Shown: one piece after another, positions 1 through 9,102 of the stretch | Numbering within the stretch: position 1 is the first letter of the stretch | How the letters are laid out: the number at the start of each line of letters is the position of its first letter | NCBI GenBank assembly: GCA_027485795.1 | Contig: JAIXQK010000130.1 | Location: 1 to 64,000 of the forward strand | DNA: 64,000 bases | Direction of reading: 5' to 3' | Source of the DNA: Oxalobacteraceae bacterium | GTDB taxonomy: Bacteria > Pseudomonadota > Gammaproteobacteria > Burkholderiales > Burkholderiaceae_D | Notes under the pieces: generated by a model | The model's database searches: none | What the model was told of the DNA's origin: nothing | The model's input: only the letters and a program-made list of their open reading frames with translations | Program-made: the position numbers and the translations under genes

Positions 1-543
1 AGCGGCGGCGCGGCAGTTTCCGGTGAAAGGATAGGGCTCGGAGGTATTGGGCTGACCGGGGCAGCAGCGACTGCCGCAGGCGCAATGGCTTTCATTTCTA
101 CCGTCAAGCTCAGCTCAAGCGCAACATTCACATTGGCTGCTGGCACCAACGGTGCCACGAACATGCAAACCCTGGGTTTTCGAGCGGGTACCTATGGCGG
201 TTCTGCGGATGACACGAAAATCGCTGCGTTGAATATATCCACGCAAACCGGCGGTAGTAATGCGTTGACGGTGATTGATAAAGCGATTGATATGGTATCG
301 TCTTACCAAGCTTTGGTCGGTGCGCAGAATAATGTGCTCGATTACCGAAAAACGCTCAATACCAATCAGTCGACAATTCGCTCGACCGCATACGGCAATG
401 TCATGAATGCCGATCTTGCTGCTGAAGCGGCGAATCTAGCATCAGCGGAGATTCGTAAGAACGCTTCGGCGGCGATGGTGGCGCAAGCTAATTTGATGTC
501 TAAACAGGTAGTGTCTTATCTTCTCAAGCCCTATACCGGCTAG
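1..543 (+). CDS. fliC: Flagellin, C-terminal part (5' end outside window)
   Basis: The frame is open from base 1 to a TAG at 541-543, so this is the 3' end of a longer gene. The last ~95 residues have the pattern of the flagellin C-terminal D1/D0 helices: a run ending in NNVLDYRKTLNTN, then an alternating helix with ADLAAEAANLASAEIRKNAS and a final AQANLMSKQVVSYLL. This is the region that polymerises in the filament core. The upstream ~80 residues are Gly/Ala/Thr-rich and resemble the variable surface domain. The C-terminus ends in KPYTG instead of the usual short Leu-Leu-Arg/Gly type end. It converges on tssA with a 5-bp gap and no visible terminator. The family call is confident; which flagellin copy it is cannot be told. 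Confidence 0.85.
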   Translation, partial: SGGAAVSGERIGLGGIGLTGAAATAAGAMAFISTVKLSSSATFTLAAGTNGATNMQTLGFRAGTYGGSADDTKIAALNISTQTGGSNALTVIDKAIDMVSSYQALVGAQNNVLDYRKTLNTNQSTIRSTAYGNVMNADLAAEAANLASAEIRKNASAAMVAQANLMSKQVVSYLLKPYTG

Positions 544-548
544 AGCGC

Positions 549-1655
549 CTACTTTTTCGGCTGGCTAATCCCTAGCAACTCGAAAAACCGATCGATCGAC
601 CCCGCGCTTGCGTTGATAGCGGTGATCATTTCGGGGAAGGGCATTGCACCCAGCGCCAGCGCGCGCTCGATCATGTAAGGCGTTGGGCTAGTCGGCTCGA
701 TCTTTTTGAGTAAAGCCGCAATGTCGGTAAGCGCGGCATAGGCTTGTGCGCGTTGCGCGCTAGGGTCCAGCAATGCCAAATGCTCAGTGGTTGGCAAGTT
801 CGCGGTTGGGTTTACTGTGCCGCTAGTAAAGCCAGCCAGGCCAGCGGCATCCGTGGGGCTTGGCGTAGGTAAGCTGACGGCTTCACTCGGTGGCAGCAGC
901 GCTTGCGCTGCCTGACGGGCGTTGTCGATCGCCGTGGCGAGCTTCGATAGCGAGGGCGATTCATCACGCAGCTGTGAATCCAAAAAATGCGTCAAGCGCT
1001 TCAGCTCTGCGCTGGCATTTTCTGCGTGCGAGATGATCGATTGCAGAAATGCGCTATCACTCGCGCGCACCTGCTCGCGTAGTACACGGCGACTGGAACG
1101 TGGAGGCGATGAATTCTTGGACTCAGTTTTGGCGTCATCGATCAGCGGCGCGGTATCCCAATCGACTAGCCTCAGCGATTGCTCTCGCTGCAGCGATGCG
1201 GGTAGCAGGACTGTACTTAGGCTAATGGTGCGCGGCAGGTTATTGTTCATCCAGATGAAGGGCGCCAATCGACGGTCGGCGTTGTCATCATCTAGCGCAG
1301 GCCAGGCGGCACGCCAGAATCGCTCGGCAACGCCATTCAGTAGCTGCAGACCTGTGCACAGTCCTTGCCAGGAATGTGTGCGTATCCAGGCATCGGTCAG
1401 CCATGCCGCCACCTGAAAATCTTTGCTATCTTTTTCTAGCAATTGAATACTTGCTTCAGCAACGGTCGCCCAGTTGGCTTTTTGCAGCGGGCGTTCCCAA
1501 TCCCCCATGGGCAGATTTGGGTCATCTTCCTCACGTAAGCGGCTCAACTCGCTGAAGGACGGCTCGTAGCGCATCCATCGCCCTGCGGGTTCAGCAGCAG
1601 AGACCGGTAGGAGCAATTGCTGAAGTAAGCCGTCGAAGTCGATTTCGCGCATCAT
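549..1655 (-). CDS. tssA: T6SS protein TssA (ImpA N-terminal domain)
   Basis: A 368-residue protein. The N-terminal third carries the ImpA_N pattern: PAGRWMRYEPSFSELSRLREEDDP, then a WATVAEASIQLLEKDSKDFQVAAWLTDA-type stretch and a GLQLLNGVAERFW motif (quoted in parts). TssA primes and caps sheath assembly at the baseplate and distal end in characterised T6SSs. The C-terminal half is a helical, Pro/Ser-rich extension without recognisable ClpV-like or Nt2/CTD features, so it is one of the shorter TssA forms. It is the last gene of the minus-strand T6SS run and overlaps tssM by 4 bp (ATGA), suggesting translational coupling. Confidence 0.9.
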   Translation of the reverse strand: MMREIDFDGLLQQLLLPVSAAEPAGRWMRYEPSFSELSRLREEDDPNLPMGDWERPLQKANWATVAEASIQLLEKDSKDFQVAAWLTDAWIRTHSWQGLCTGLQLLNGVAERFWRAAWPALDDDNADRRLAPFIWMNNNLPRTISLSTVLLPASLQREQSLRLVDWDTAPLIDDAKTESKNSSPPRSSRRVLREQVRASDSAFLQSIISHAENASAELKRLTHFLDSQLRDESPSLSKLATAIDNARQAAQALLPPSEAVSLPTPSPTDAAGLAGFTSGTVNPTANLPTTEHLALLDPSAQRAQAYAALTDIAALLKKIEPTSPTPYMIERALALGAMPFPEMITAINASAGSIDRFFELLGISQPKK

Positions 1656-4600
1656 CGTTCCAGTATGGGTGCGCGCTCGGGGAAGTACGAAGGCCAGGGC
1701 AGAGCGGTGGTCTTACCGGGCTCGGATAGCGTGAGTCCGAGGTACACGCGCACTGATCGTGCGCGCGTGGTTGGATCACGTTCATCGGTTTGGGTAGGTA
1801 CATCTAACCGTAGCAGCGATTGGCGCGTGTCAGAGAGCTCGTTGACACGCATCAGTTGCAGCAGGTCGAACAGAGCCCATGGCCCTTCGAATCGGAAAAC
1901 AGCGCTCTTGCGGCTGACCTCAAGGTACGGATTATCTGCATCGGCGCGCGGTGTGACCGGTGCATCATTCGCGAAACGCAGGCTGATCTTGATCGGTTCA
2001 CCGACTCGCCAGCGAAGCGCACGCGGTGTATCGCGCAAACTCAGCGTTTGCTCGCCAATACTGATCGACCAGTCGATGATCTTGTTGCCGTCCTGCTCTG
2101 CCTGCGTTTGTGCGCGGAACTTCACACTCAGATCAAGCCCCGCTGCCACAGCAGGATCGCGTGGGAATAGCGGTGTCATCAACTGGCGAACCTGTGCCAC
2201 TTGCGCAGCGAAATCACGAATTGGTACGACAGCACCTTCCGGTACATTGTTACGCACGAATACGTCAGGTGAAACATTCGGTAGTCGTTGAAGTATCGCG
2301 CTGACATCAGCCTGATCAGCAGGTGTAAGCCCACTCAATTCAGTTGCGCGCAGCATGCTGCGATGACCAATAAAGGGACGCCGGCTTTTCAGCAGCTTGT
2401 TAAAGTCGTTTGCAAAAGTACGCCATTGTTCTGCAAACGAACGGCGATCCAGCACGAGGCAGCGCCGGCTCAGGCTACGGTGTAGCTCAGCATGGCGCTC
2501 GGAAAAATAATTCGCGATGCGCTTCGGTGGTTCGTGGGCTCGCAGTGTCGCTAGACAGGACGGTCCATCGAGTTCGCGCGCTAATTCATTGATGAAGCGC
2601 TCGAGTTTGATGATGCTCCCTTTGGGATCCTTGGCATTGTGTAGCTCGATCTCCTTAGCGATACCTTGCCAGCGCGCGAGAACCGCATTATTTCGGGTGT
2701 CGGCGGGCAGTGCTGCTCTGATTAGTTGGGCCTGCGACGATAGCGTCTGCAGCGCCGACAGCTGGTTAGCGAGGTATTCAGCAGGCTCATCTCCCTGCGC
2801 AAACAGTATCAGTCGGTCACGCTGATCGGTACGTGCCTCGTCCGTGTCTTCCAGAATTTGGTAGGCCTGGGTGCTTTGTAGGGCATCATTCAGCAACTGT
2901 AAGCGCGCTGATGCATCGTTAGCCAGTATGGTTTGTAGTGCCACCGCCTCGCTTTCTTGTCCCAGCTCGTGTAGTAATGCTACGAGTTTTTTTATCTGCT
3001 GGCTGGCAAGTTCGAGAGAGGCGTTGGAGGCCTGTATCGAGCTGGGCGTAGCACTGGATCGATCGATTTTAGTGTACGCATGTCCAACCAAATCCACGAC
3101 ACGAAGTGCATACTGATAATCGATCAGATCGCCTACTGCTTCTTGCATCATGGCTGGAAATTTTGGGAGGTCGTCAGTCACATACTTGCGGTATCCCTCA
3201 CCGAGTTTGACCGCGCGCGTGAGCTGTGCAGTATCCCATTGCACTAGTGTGTTGCGAGGTGTCGCCTCCAGTGCATCACCGATCGCTGGCTGCATGAAAG
3301 GTTCTGCAAGTAAATGGTCGAGAGCAGCCAGTAAGGCGAGACGCTCGTCTGACATTTGCAAGCCGCCTTGTTTGTTATCTGCTCTGATTCCTCTATCGGT
3401 TCCAGAGCCAAATAGGTTCATGAAGCGCTGACGTGCGCGCGAAAAATCTTCTTTGGTGCGACGCTCGATCTCAGCAATCGCAGGGTTACTGATCAAATTG
3501 TTATCAGCAAATTGCTTCGTCAGTTTGTCATAGGATGGTCCTAGCTTTAGTTCTTCCTGCCACAGCCAGCTACCTTGCCCGCTAGCCAGCAAAGAGCGCT
3601 GCTCATTCAGCGCATCACGTAAGCGCCGGTAGTTTTGGATGGCCTCGCTGCTACCAGGTGCTTCTTTGCCGCTAAATAGCCGTAGAACGATATTACGTGC
3701 ATTGATCACATTCTCTTCGCTACGTAGCAGTGCATTATCGTCAAACAGTTGGCGGTTCAGTGCCAGTGCTGCACGGGTGTAGCCACAGCTGACTGCGCGT
3801 GAGACGGCAGCGCGATCGACCAGGCTAAGCTCTTTCTTGGCGGCCTCCCGAAACAGCATGACACTCGCCTCGAGATCGCCGGGTAATTCTGCGCCGAGTG
3901 TGTCGAGTACCAGCATGCGCAGCGATGCTTGGCTGTTCTTGTGTGGTGAGCCAAGGTGCAGCAGGTTGCTGACACTGGTCTCCAGACGGCCCACATCATT
4001 GGCATATCGTTGTAGGGCGACGAACTCAGTCATACGCTCGAGCGCAATGGTCGGGGCTGCCCCGGTCATGGTTGATGTGCTTAACAGCTGAGGGCCCTCA
4101 CAATCCGCGCTGCCGCCAGTGAGCTGGAATGTGATCGGATTGAGCGGCGCGTTGGTCAGCTCGGCAGCGCGTCGGTAAACAGCTTGCTGTAGCGTGCGTA
4201 AGCCAAGATCAGCAAACTCAGTTGAGATGCGCTGTTTTGCCCGTGCGCGAATATCATCAAACATCGGCCATGAGCCTGGCATGAATGGATTGATCACGTT
4301 GGCGTCAGCCAATGACACCGTTTTAGTTAGTCGACGTGACTGTAAATCTTCCAAGCCAATCATCAGCTGCAGCGCAGTCTTGCGGTACCACTCGAAGTCG
4401 ATGCGCTCGCCGGTATTACTCGCCTGGGCACGGTACTCGATATCCCGGTTCAGTCCCTCAAGTCCTTCGGCAAGCACCGGTAGGATTCGTTGCAACTGAA
4501 TCGTAGTGACCACGATACCGAAAGCATAAAACAAGGGTATACCCACTGCCAGCCAGCGACCAACTCGGCTCATCAGTGGCCGTGCTAATTTTTGCGAGTG

Positions 4601-5665
4601 AGCGGCGCGCGATAAGCCAAATTCTGCGAATACCTTGGACTCCATCACCCCACGCAGGAACATCGGCCGCTCGGCGTTCCCGCTCAGATAAATTCCGCGC
4701 AGGAAGAAGGGCTCGTGGTAGGCATTCGGACGCATCAAGGCGTCGAGATAGTCGCGTGCACCCGTGCGCAGCGCGGCGATCTGTGAGGGCAGTAAAAACA
4801 CCTCATTAGCTGAGCGCAGCGTCGCCTGCGATGCAAACAGCTCGGCACTGCTATCAGTCAGGTTTTGTTCTACTTGGTCGAACGCCTCGTCAACCCATCC
4901 GGGTTGGAACAGGGTCGACGGTTGATGGGGTGATGACCAGCCCAGCATGCCATCTTGCATCGAGGGCGGCAGCGCTTGGGCAAAGTCGCTAAAGCCGGGT
5001 AGTTGATCGCAACCGGTGATTACCGTGTATACCGCAAAGCGCATCGCGTAGCGATTTTGCGCGATCCAGATTCGGCGGCTAGCCGCATCCGCCCGTGCGC
5101 GCAGACGTTCGCGACCTTCGGGGCTGCGATCGGCCAGCATGGCAGCTGGTATGGCGATCACGACGGAATCCAGCGGGCGTTGCGGGCGGTACCTGCCACA
5201 CAAGGCGATGAAGGCTTCCCAGCGTTTTTCTTGGGTATCGCTGGCGATCGCATCGTCTAGCTGCTCGGCATTCAGCTCGATCACCACGCCGCGATCGAAT
5301 AGATGCCAATGCAAGCCGGTTTGAGACGGGGCGAGTGGTTCACCCGCCAGCACATTCGATAGTCCGCAGCGTTCAATCGCCGGACGCACTGCTTCATCAC
5401 CATCATGCAGTAGAACGATCCACGGAATGTCATAGCGCTTGCTACGATCGGCGATATTGCGTTCGATCGTACTGATTGCCTCGTCAAATGACGCGCGTAG
5501 ACGCCCGATATCCAGTAAGGCGCGGCGCGCCCCAGCTTTATCAGCCTCGCGATCAACGCCTGCGCGTAGCGCGATCAGTAGCACGCCGAGCGCCACCAAT
5601 AGCAAGCCCACAATCATGGCGATGGTCAAACCGTTATCCACGCTCGCCCTCGCTAGGTGCGGCAT
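1652..5665 (-). CDS. tssM: T6SS inner-membrane protein TssM (IcmF family), degenerate P-loop
   Basis: 1337 residues, the usual size for TssM, which forms the trans-envelope complex with TssL and TssJ. There is one N-terminal membrane segment (about residues 14-34) and another at about 371-390. The family motif PFFLRGIYLSG lies just before the second (about 319-329). The long C-terminal part is periplasmic and would contact TssJ. Where most TssM proteins have a Walker A loop after a [Y]xxPW motif, this one reads YDIPWIVLLHDGDEAVRPA (about 79-96), with no GxxxxGK[ST], and the following Walker B-like segment is also changed. Overlaps tssA by 4 bp and tssL by about 32 bp. Confidence 0.93.
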   Translation of the reverse strand: MPHLARASVDNGLTIAMIVGLLLVALGVLLIALRAGVDREADKAGARRALLDIGRLRASFDEAISTIERNIADRSKRYDIPWIVLLHDGDEAVRPAIERCGLSNVLAGEPLAPSQTGLHWHLFDRGVVIELNAEQLDDAIASDTQEKRWEAFIALCGRYRPQRPLDSVVIAIPAAMLADRSPEGRERLRARADAASRRIWIAQNRYAMRFAVYTVITGCDQLPGFSDFAQALPPSMQDGMLGWSSPHQPSTLFQPGWVDEAFDQVEQNLTDSSAELFASQATLRSANEVFLLPSQIAALRTGARDYLDALMRPNAYHEPFFLRGIYLSGNAERPMFLRGVMESKVFAEFGLSRAAHSQKLARPLMSRVGRWLAVGIPLFYAFGIVVTTIQLQRILPVLAEGLEGLNRDIEYRAQASNTGERIDFEWYRKTALQLMIGLEDLQSRRLTKTVSLADANVINPFMPGSWPMFDDIRARAKQRISTEFADLGLRTLQQAVYRRAAELTNAPLNPITFQLTGGSADCEGPQLLSTSTMTGAAPTIALERMTEFVALQRYANDVGRLETSVSNLLHLGSPHKNSQASLRMLVLDTLGAELPGDLEASVMLFREAAKKELSLVDRAAVSRAVSCGYTRAALALNRQLFDDNALLRSEENVINARNIVLRLFSGKEAPGSSEAIQNYRRLRDALNEQRSLLASGQGSWLWQEELKLGPSYDKLTKQFADNNLISNPAIAEIERRTKEDFSRARQRFMNLFGSGTDRGIRADNKQGGLQMSDERLALLAALDHLLAEPFMQPAIGDALEATPRNTLVQWDTAQLTRAVKLGEGYRKYVTDDLPKFPAMMQEAVGDLIDYQYALRVVDLVGHAYTKIDRSSATPSSIQASNASLELASQQIKKLVALLHELGQESEAVALQTILANDASARLQLLNDALQSTQAYQILEDTDEARTDQRDRLILFAQGDEPAEYLANQLSALQTLSSQAQLIRAALPADTRNNAVLARWQGIAKEIELHNAKDPKGSIIKLERFINELARELDGPSCLATLRAHEPPKRIANYFSERHAELHRSLSRRCLVLDRRSFAEQWRTFANDFNKLLKSRRPFIGHRSMLRATELSGLTPADQADVSAILQRLPNVSPDVFVRNNVPEGAVVPIRDFAAQVAQVRQLMTPLFPRDPAVAAGLDLSVKFRAQTQAEQDGNKIIDWSISIGEQTLSLRDTPRALRWRVGEPIKISLRFANDAPVTPRADADNPYLEVSRKSAVFRFEGPWALFDLLQLMRVNELSDTRQSLLRLDVPTQTDERDPTTRARSVRVYLGLTLSEPGKTTALPWPSYFPERAPILER

Positions 5666-6536
5666 GTTTCATGCGGGTTGGTACAGAGGGCTCGAGTGCC
5701 TTGCGCACCGGGGCGGTGGTCCAGCGCCATGCCACTTGGGATAGGGCCAGCAGTAGCAGCATGGTGCCGATGAAGGTGAGTGTGCCGAGGTTAAATCGGA
5801 ACAATCGCACTGGAACGATATTCGACAGTGGGTAGCGATAGGCTTGCGGTGACAGCACGCGCTCGCGCTGATCCGGCTGGCCTGCCAAGCTCGATCCAAG
5901 TTGCGCTTCGCGTCGATAGATCAGACGAAACAATGCATCGCGCAGCGGCTGCAGCGCCTCATCTGCGCTCAGGCCACGGTGGCGACCTTCAAAACCGGTC
6001 GAAATTGCGAATAAGTACAGCGCTGCCATCGGCGGAGATGCATCACCTGAACCCGCAAGCAGCGCGTCGATACGTTGAAAGATTTGATCGCCTGCCACGC
6101 TACTACCAAATAGTCGTGTCTCAATCAGCGTCTCGGTGAACCGAGCTCGTCCGGGCCAGTCACGTGACAGCAGTAGTTCATCTGCCATAGCTGCCATCAG
6201 ATAGCGCAGTTCATCCGTTGCTGCTTTTGCCGCTGTACTTTCGTGTTGCGACAGATCGAGTGTCTTTGCGCTGATAATGCGGGCGATACGTTCACAAGTC
6301 TCTTGCGCTAATTGATGTGTATGCTCGGTAGGCTCATCGCTGGTCGTCGTTGGTGCCGACAAGGTACCGATGACCTGCACTACCTCAGCTACAAAATCGC
6401 GTAGCTGTTTCAGCAGTGCGGTGCTTTCCCGATCGCCATGCGCTACTACGGATGAGTTGGTCGGGGCGAGCGTATCCACGGTTGCCATCAGGACTGACGG
6501 TGGATTGACGGGTACCGGGAGATAGAGCTTACTCAT
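5634..6536 (-). CDS. tssL: T6SS protein TssL (DotU family)
   Basis: The chosen start gives MSKLYLPVPVNPPSV and a 300-residue protein; an in-frame extension reaching 6620 would run into tssK and has no support. The DotU domain covers roughly residues 60-260, with RYLMAAMADELLLSRDW and FETLIETRLFGSSVAGDQIFQR-like features (quoted in parts) and a late GFEGRHRG motif. One membrane segment near the C-terminus (TFIGTMLLLLALSQVAW) anchors it in the inner membrane. There is no C-terminal OmpA-like peptidoglycan-binding domain, so this is the short TssL form. Starts 22 bp downstream of tssK. Confidence 0.9.
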   Translation of the reverse strand: MSKLYLPVPVNPPSVLMATVDTLAPTNSSVVAHGDRESTALLKQLRDFVAEVVQVIGTLSAPTTTSDEPTEHTHQLAQETCERIARIISAKTLDLSQHESTAAKAATDELRYLMAAMADELLLSRDWPGRARFTETLIETRLFGSSVAGDQIFQRIDALLAGSGDASPPMAALYLFAISTGFEGRHRGLSADEALQPLRDALFRLIYRREAQLGSSLAGQPDQRERVLSPQAYRYPLSNIVPVRLFRFNLGTLTFIGTMLLLLALSQVAWRWTTAPVRKALEPSVPTRMKHAAPSEGERG

Positions 6537-6558
6537 GATGTTGGTGAGCGCGAATGCC

Positions 6559-7881
6559 TCAGCGTCCCTGTGTCTGTATGAATAACTGCATACTGCCCGG
6601 ACGCATCTTGCTCGCAGCACGGCCGGAGGCGCCGATCATCAAGCGACTATCCACCCGCATCAGTTCAGGTCCGGGGGCGATTTCATACAGAATCACGCCG
6701 GGTAAACCATATAACTTCATCTCGGGTGCGGCAGCGATACGCGCACGTCGATAACCTAGCACCCGTTTCTCGCGCAGGGCATCTATCAAGTTAGCGGGCC
6801 CAATCAGGGCGCTGTCCATCCAATCCTCAATCTCAGCGGATAGTCCACCTTTCAGGCCAACCACCAAACGCTTACCCACCCATTCGGGTCGCAGGGTCAG
6901 CTCGAAAGCGCCATTCGCCCAGTCGAAAGTGACTTCGCGATAGTCTTGGCTGATCTCTGCCAAGGTATCTTGTAATTCTTTGAGCAAGGGCAGCAAACTT
7001 AGATGAGGCTGTGCATGCACATAGGGCGGCGGTGTGATCGGTAACGCACCGGGACGCAGCAGTGACATCGGACCGAGTAAATTGCACAGCGCGAGATACA
7101 GCGGGTAGGGTGGGACCACCATGCTTTGCAGTTGTGCTTCAAGCGCCGGCATGGCAGGTACTAGACAGGCTAGGCGCTGCGTCAGCGCGACCCGCTCACC
7201 CCGTTGTTCGGTGGAGGGTAATCCAGCGAGTTGTCGAGCGATGAAAGCTGCTTTGCTACGCAGCGTGTGGCTGAAATCGCGCAGTGCATCCAGTAACTCA
7301 GGCGCAGCCTGAAGATCCAGTAGCGCCGGTAGTGCCGAGCCAAGCTTGATCATGCCATCGTCTTCCATCACACTGGCGATCGCCATGCCGATCGCCAGTG
7401 GCGGGGGTGCGTCGCCGACCGAGAGTGACAGGTTGGGAATCAGGCGGGGAATATCCGCCGGCGCAGCATCCGAGACTTCATCTTCCAACAGTTCACTCTT
7501 GACTGACAAAAAGCGTGCACTGATTTCCGGGGTTTTCATGTTGCGCGACACTGGTAGTGATAGCCACACCGTTTGCGCATGAAGGGCCAGCTGATCGCGT
7601 TCCACGTCGAGTTTGAGTGAAAGTTCGGGTACGCGAGTATCTAGTGGATCGAGCATGATCGCGCTGCCATCCGGCAGAATAGCTTCCAGCTCCAGCACAC
7701 GTAACACGCCAGCAGGTAACAGGGAGATATCGAACTTCAGCCGCTTCACACCCCAGCCGTAGGGGCTGCTATTCAAGGTGTGCCATGCAATCAAGGCATC
7801 GACACGTGCCGACTCCAGCTGAAAATGCTGTGGTGACAGCAGCATGCCCTCGTGCCACTGTATGCGATCAGGATACTTCAT
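6559..7881 (-). CDS. tssK: T6SS baseplate protein TssK
   Basis: 440 residues starting MKYPDRIQWHEGMLLSPQHFQ-like, the standard TssK N-terminal signature (W-x-E-G-M-x-L-x-P-Q-H-F). TssK is the trimeric adaptor joining the baseplate (TssEFG) to the membrane complex (TssLM). The length is normal for the family and the conserved C-terminal fold, with its GLPGVILYEIAPGPE stretch, is present. A clear GGAGG ribosome-binding site lies 6 bases before the ATG. It follows tssJ by about 35 bp. Confidence 0.95.
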   Translation of the reverse strand: MKYPDRIQWHEGMLLSPQHFQLESARVDALIAWHTLNSSPYGWGVKRLKFDISLLPAGVLRVLELEAILPDGSAIMLDPLDTRVPELSLKLDVERDQLALHAQTVWLSLPVSRNMKTPEISARFLSVKSELLEDEVSDAAPADIPRLIPNLSLSVGDAPPPLAIGMAIASVMEDDGMIKLGSALPALLDLQAAPELLDALRDFSHTLRSKAAFIARQLAGLPSTEQRGERVALTQRLACLVPAMPALEAQLQSMVVPPYPLYLALCNLLGPMSLLRPGALPITPPPYVHAQPHLSLLPLLKELQDTLAEISQDYREVTFDWANGAFELTLRPEWVGKRLVVGLKGGLSAEIEDWMDSALIGPANLIDALREKRVLGYRRARIAAAPEMKLYGLPGVILYEIAPGPELMRVDSRLMIGASGRAASKMRPGSMQLFIQTQGR

Positions 7882-7916
7882 CGCCAGCCTCCGTACCGGT
7901 TTGATTGTGGGCGCAT

Positions 7917-8465
7917 TTATTTCTCCAAACTGTATGCGTTGAATTCATTCGCGCCGAATGCCAGCTGTATTCGTCCGCGTAGGGATTCAATCCGGACGAG
8001 ATGCGGACCGGGCACGAGGTAATCCGCGAATACGACGGCTGCTGCGACACGCCGCCCTGACCAGCGCTTGCCAGGTACTGTGAGTGATTCACCAGGTGCC
8101 AGCTCAAGGCTGTCGACACTGAGTACATCAGGGTAGGTTTTACGCAAGCCACTGCGCGCGCTGAACCAGTCGCGTGCGCTCATACCGAGCAGACGCTGCG
8201 CCAATGCCTCGTCACTGACCAGAACCATATCGATCGCGATTGGATAGTCTCGATTGGCACCAGCGGCAATACTCAGCGTGACCGACTCCCAGTCCAGCTT
8301 GACACCCGAGGGCATCACATAGTCTTTGACCGTGCTGCATGCCGTTAGCGCGAGTAACACGAGCATCAACAGAAAACCCAGATGCAAGGGCTGTGTACGA
8401 TGCAGATTCATGCGCGAATTCATTCGCTCTGCCCGCACGTGACTGAGATGCGTAGTCCTCCTCAT
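7917..8465 (-). CDS. tssJ: T6SS outer-membrane lipoprotein TssJ-like
   Basis: 182 residues with a long basic N-terminal stretch, then a hydrophobic run ending in the lipobox LTAC (cysteine near residue 43). TssJ proteins are outer-membrane lipoproteins with a small transthyretin-like beta domain that holds the TssM C-terminus. The mature part here (ANRDYPIAIDMVLVSDEAL, WSGRRVAAAVVFADYL) fits the lipoprotein placed between the PAAR genes and tssK in such loci, but is not the most typical TssJ, so the assignment rests partly on position. The start at 8465 has AGGAG 7 bases upstream and overlaps the previous stop (ATGA). Internal ATGs at 8423 and 8411 are alternatives. Confidence 0.75.
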   Translation of the reverse strand: MRRTTHLSHVRAERMNSRMNLHRTQPLHLGFLLMLVLLALTACSTVKDYVMPSGVKLDWESVTLSIAAGANRDYPIAIDMVLVSDEALAQRLLGMSARDWFSARSGLRKTYPDVLSVDSLELAPGESLTVPGKRWSGRRVAAAVVFADYLVPGPHLVRIESLRGRIQLAFGANEFNAYSLEK

Positions 8466-8719
8466 GGCGCGCTCCTGGAAGCGGCAGGTGCTGCCGGTTC
8501 GGTAGGCTGACGGCCAGCGTTATTTGCGGTGTTGGCCGGCGCTATGGACGCTGCGCCATAGACATTCTCGCCATGGGCCTTTGCATATGCCGCTTGGTCT
8601 TCATGTGCCTGCCGTAGCCCTAACTCGAAGCCGAGCATTAATAGCAGCAGCACGGCGGCGCTAGCGCAGGCGCTGATGATGACCACCAGCCGTGGCGTGA
8701 GCAGGAGCGAGATCTTCAT
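8462..8719 (-). CDS. Small single-pass membrane protein in T6SS operon
   Basis: 85 residues beginning MKISLLLTPRLVV, with one membrane segment (about 9-31) and a charged, then Pro/Ala-rich tail. The ATG at 8719 overlaps the stop of the PAAR-like gene (ATGA), which supports this start over the longer upstream frame. I do not recognise the family. Its place between the tip protein and TssJ, with coupled translation on both sides, suggests a role in the same secretion system, perhaps as membrane helper or immunity-like protein for the neighbouring cargo genes. That role is inference only. Confidence 0.7.
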   Translation of the reverse strand: MKISLLLTPRLVVIISACASAAVLLLLMLGFELGLRQAHEDQAAYAKAHGENVYGAASIAPANTANNAGRQPTEPAAPAASRSAP

Positions 8720-9102
8720 GCCACTGTCACCGTGAATTGTCCTGCCATCGACACCTGAATCACACCGCCCCAATTGCAAGCGAGTGTTGAGCTATCGTTC
8801 AGTGCCGGCATGTTGGCGATTTGCACTGTGGGCGAGCCAGGTGCCCACGGCGCGCTGGTGGCCGGTATGCAGGGCATGGGGGTCAGTGCACCGAGTGCCG
8901 CCGCAGTCGCCGCAGCGACCATCGGGTTGGCTAAGGAGTTACACATGCCGAATGGCGGAATATTCAACATGGGCACGTGGTCCATGATATTGGCCGAGGG
9001 CGCACCCGACTGCACTCGATTGGCGGGTAGTACATTGAGCGTCGACGGCGCTGCGCCGAACGGACACTTCAGCATCGCACCTGAGCAGACGAGATTACTC
9101 AT
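8716..9102 (-). CDS. PAAR-like T6SS tip protein (DUF4280 type)
   Basis: 128 residues with the start MSNLVCSGAMLKCPFG and later MLNIPPFGMCNSLANP, PCIPATSAPW and NDSSTLACNWGG. These cysteine/proline motifs are those of DUF4280, a PAAR-like family that sharpens the VgrG spike. It is a stand-alone tip, with no extra toxin domain fused to it. It overlaps the MORN-repeat gene upstream and the small membrane protein downstream by 4 bp each. vgrG is two genes upstream, so spike, tip and the intervening MORN protein form one cassette. Confidence 0.85.
   Translation of the reverse strand: MSNLVCSGAMLKCPFGAAPSTLNVLPANRVQSGAPSANIMDHVPMLNIPPFGMCNSLANPMVAAATAAALGALTPMPCIPATSAPWAPGSPTVQIANMPALNDSSTLACNWGGVIQVSMAGQFTVTVA

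Noticed and set aside
922..1416. Plus-strand reading frame inside tssA
   Set aside because: It lies wholly antisense to a well-supported tssA, with no family motifs and a Ser/Arg-rich make-up typical of a shadow frame.
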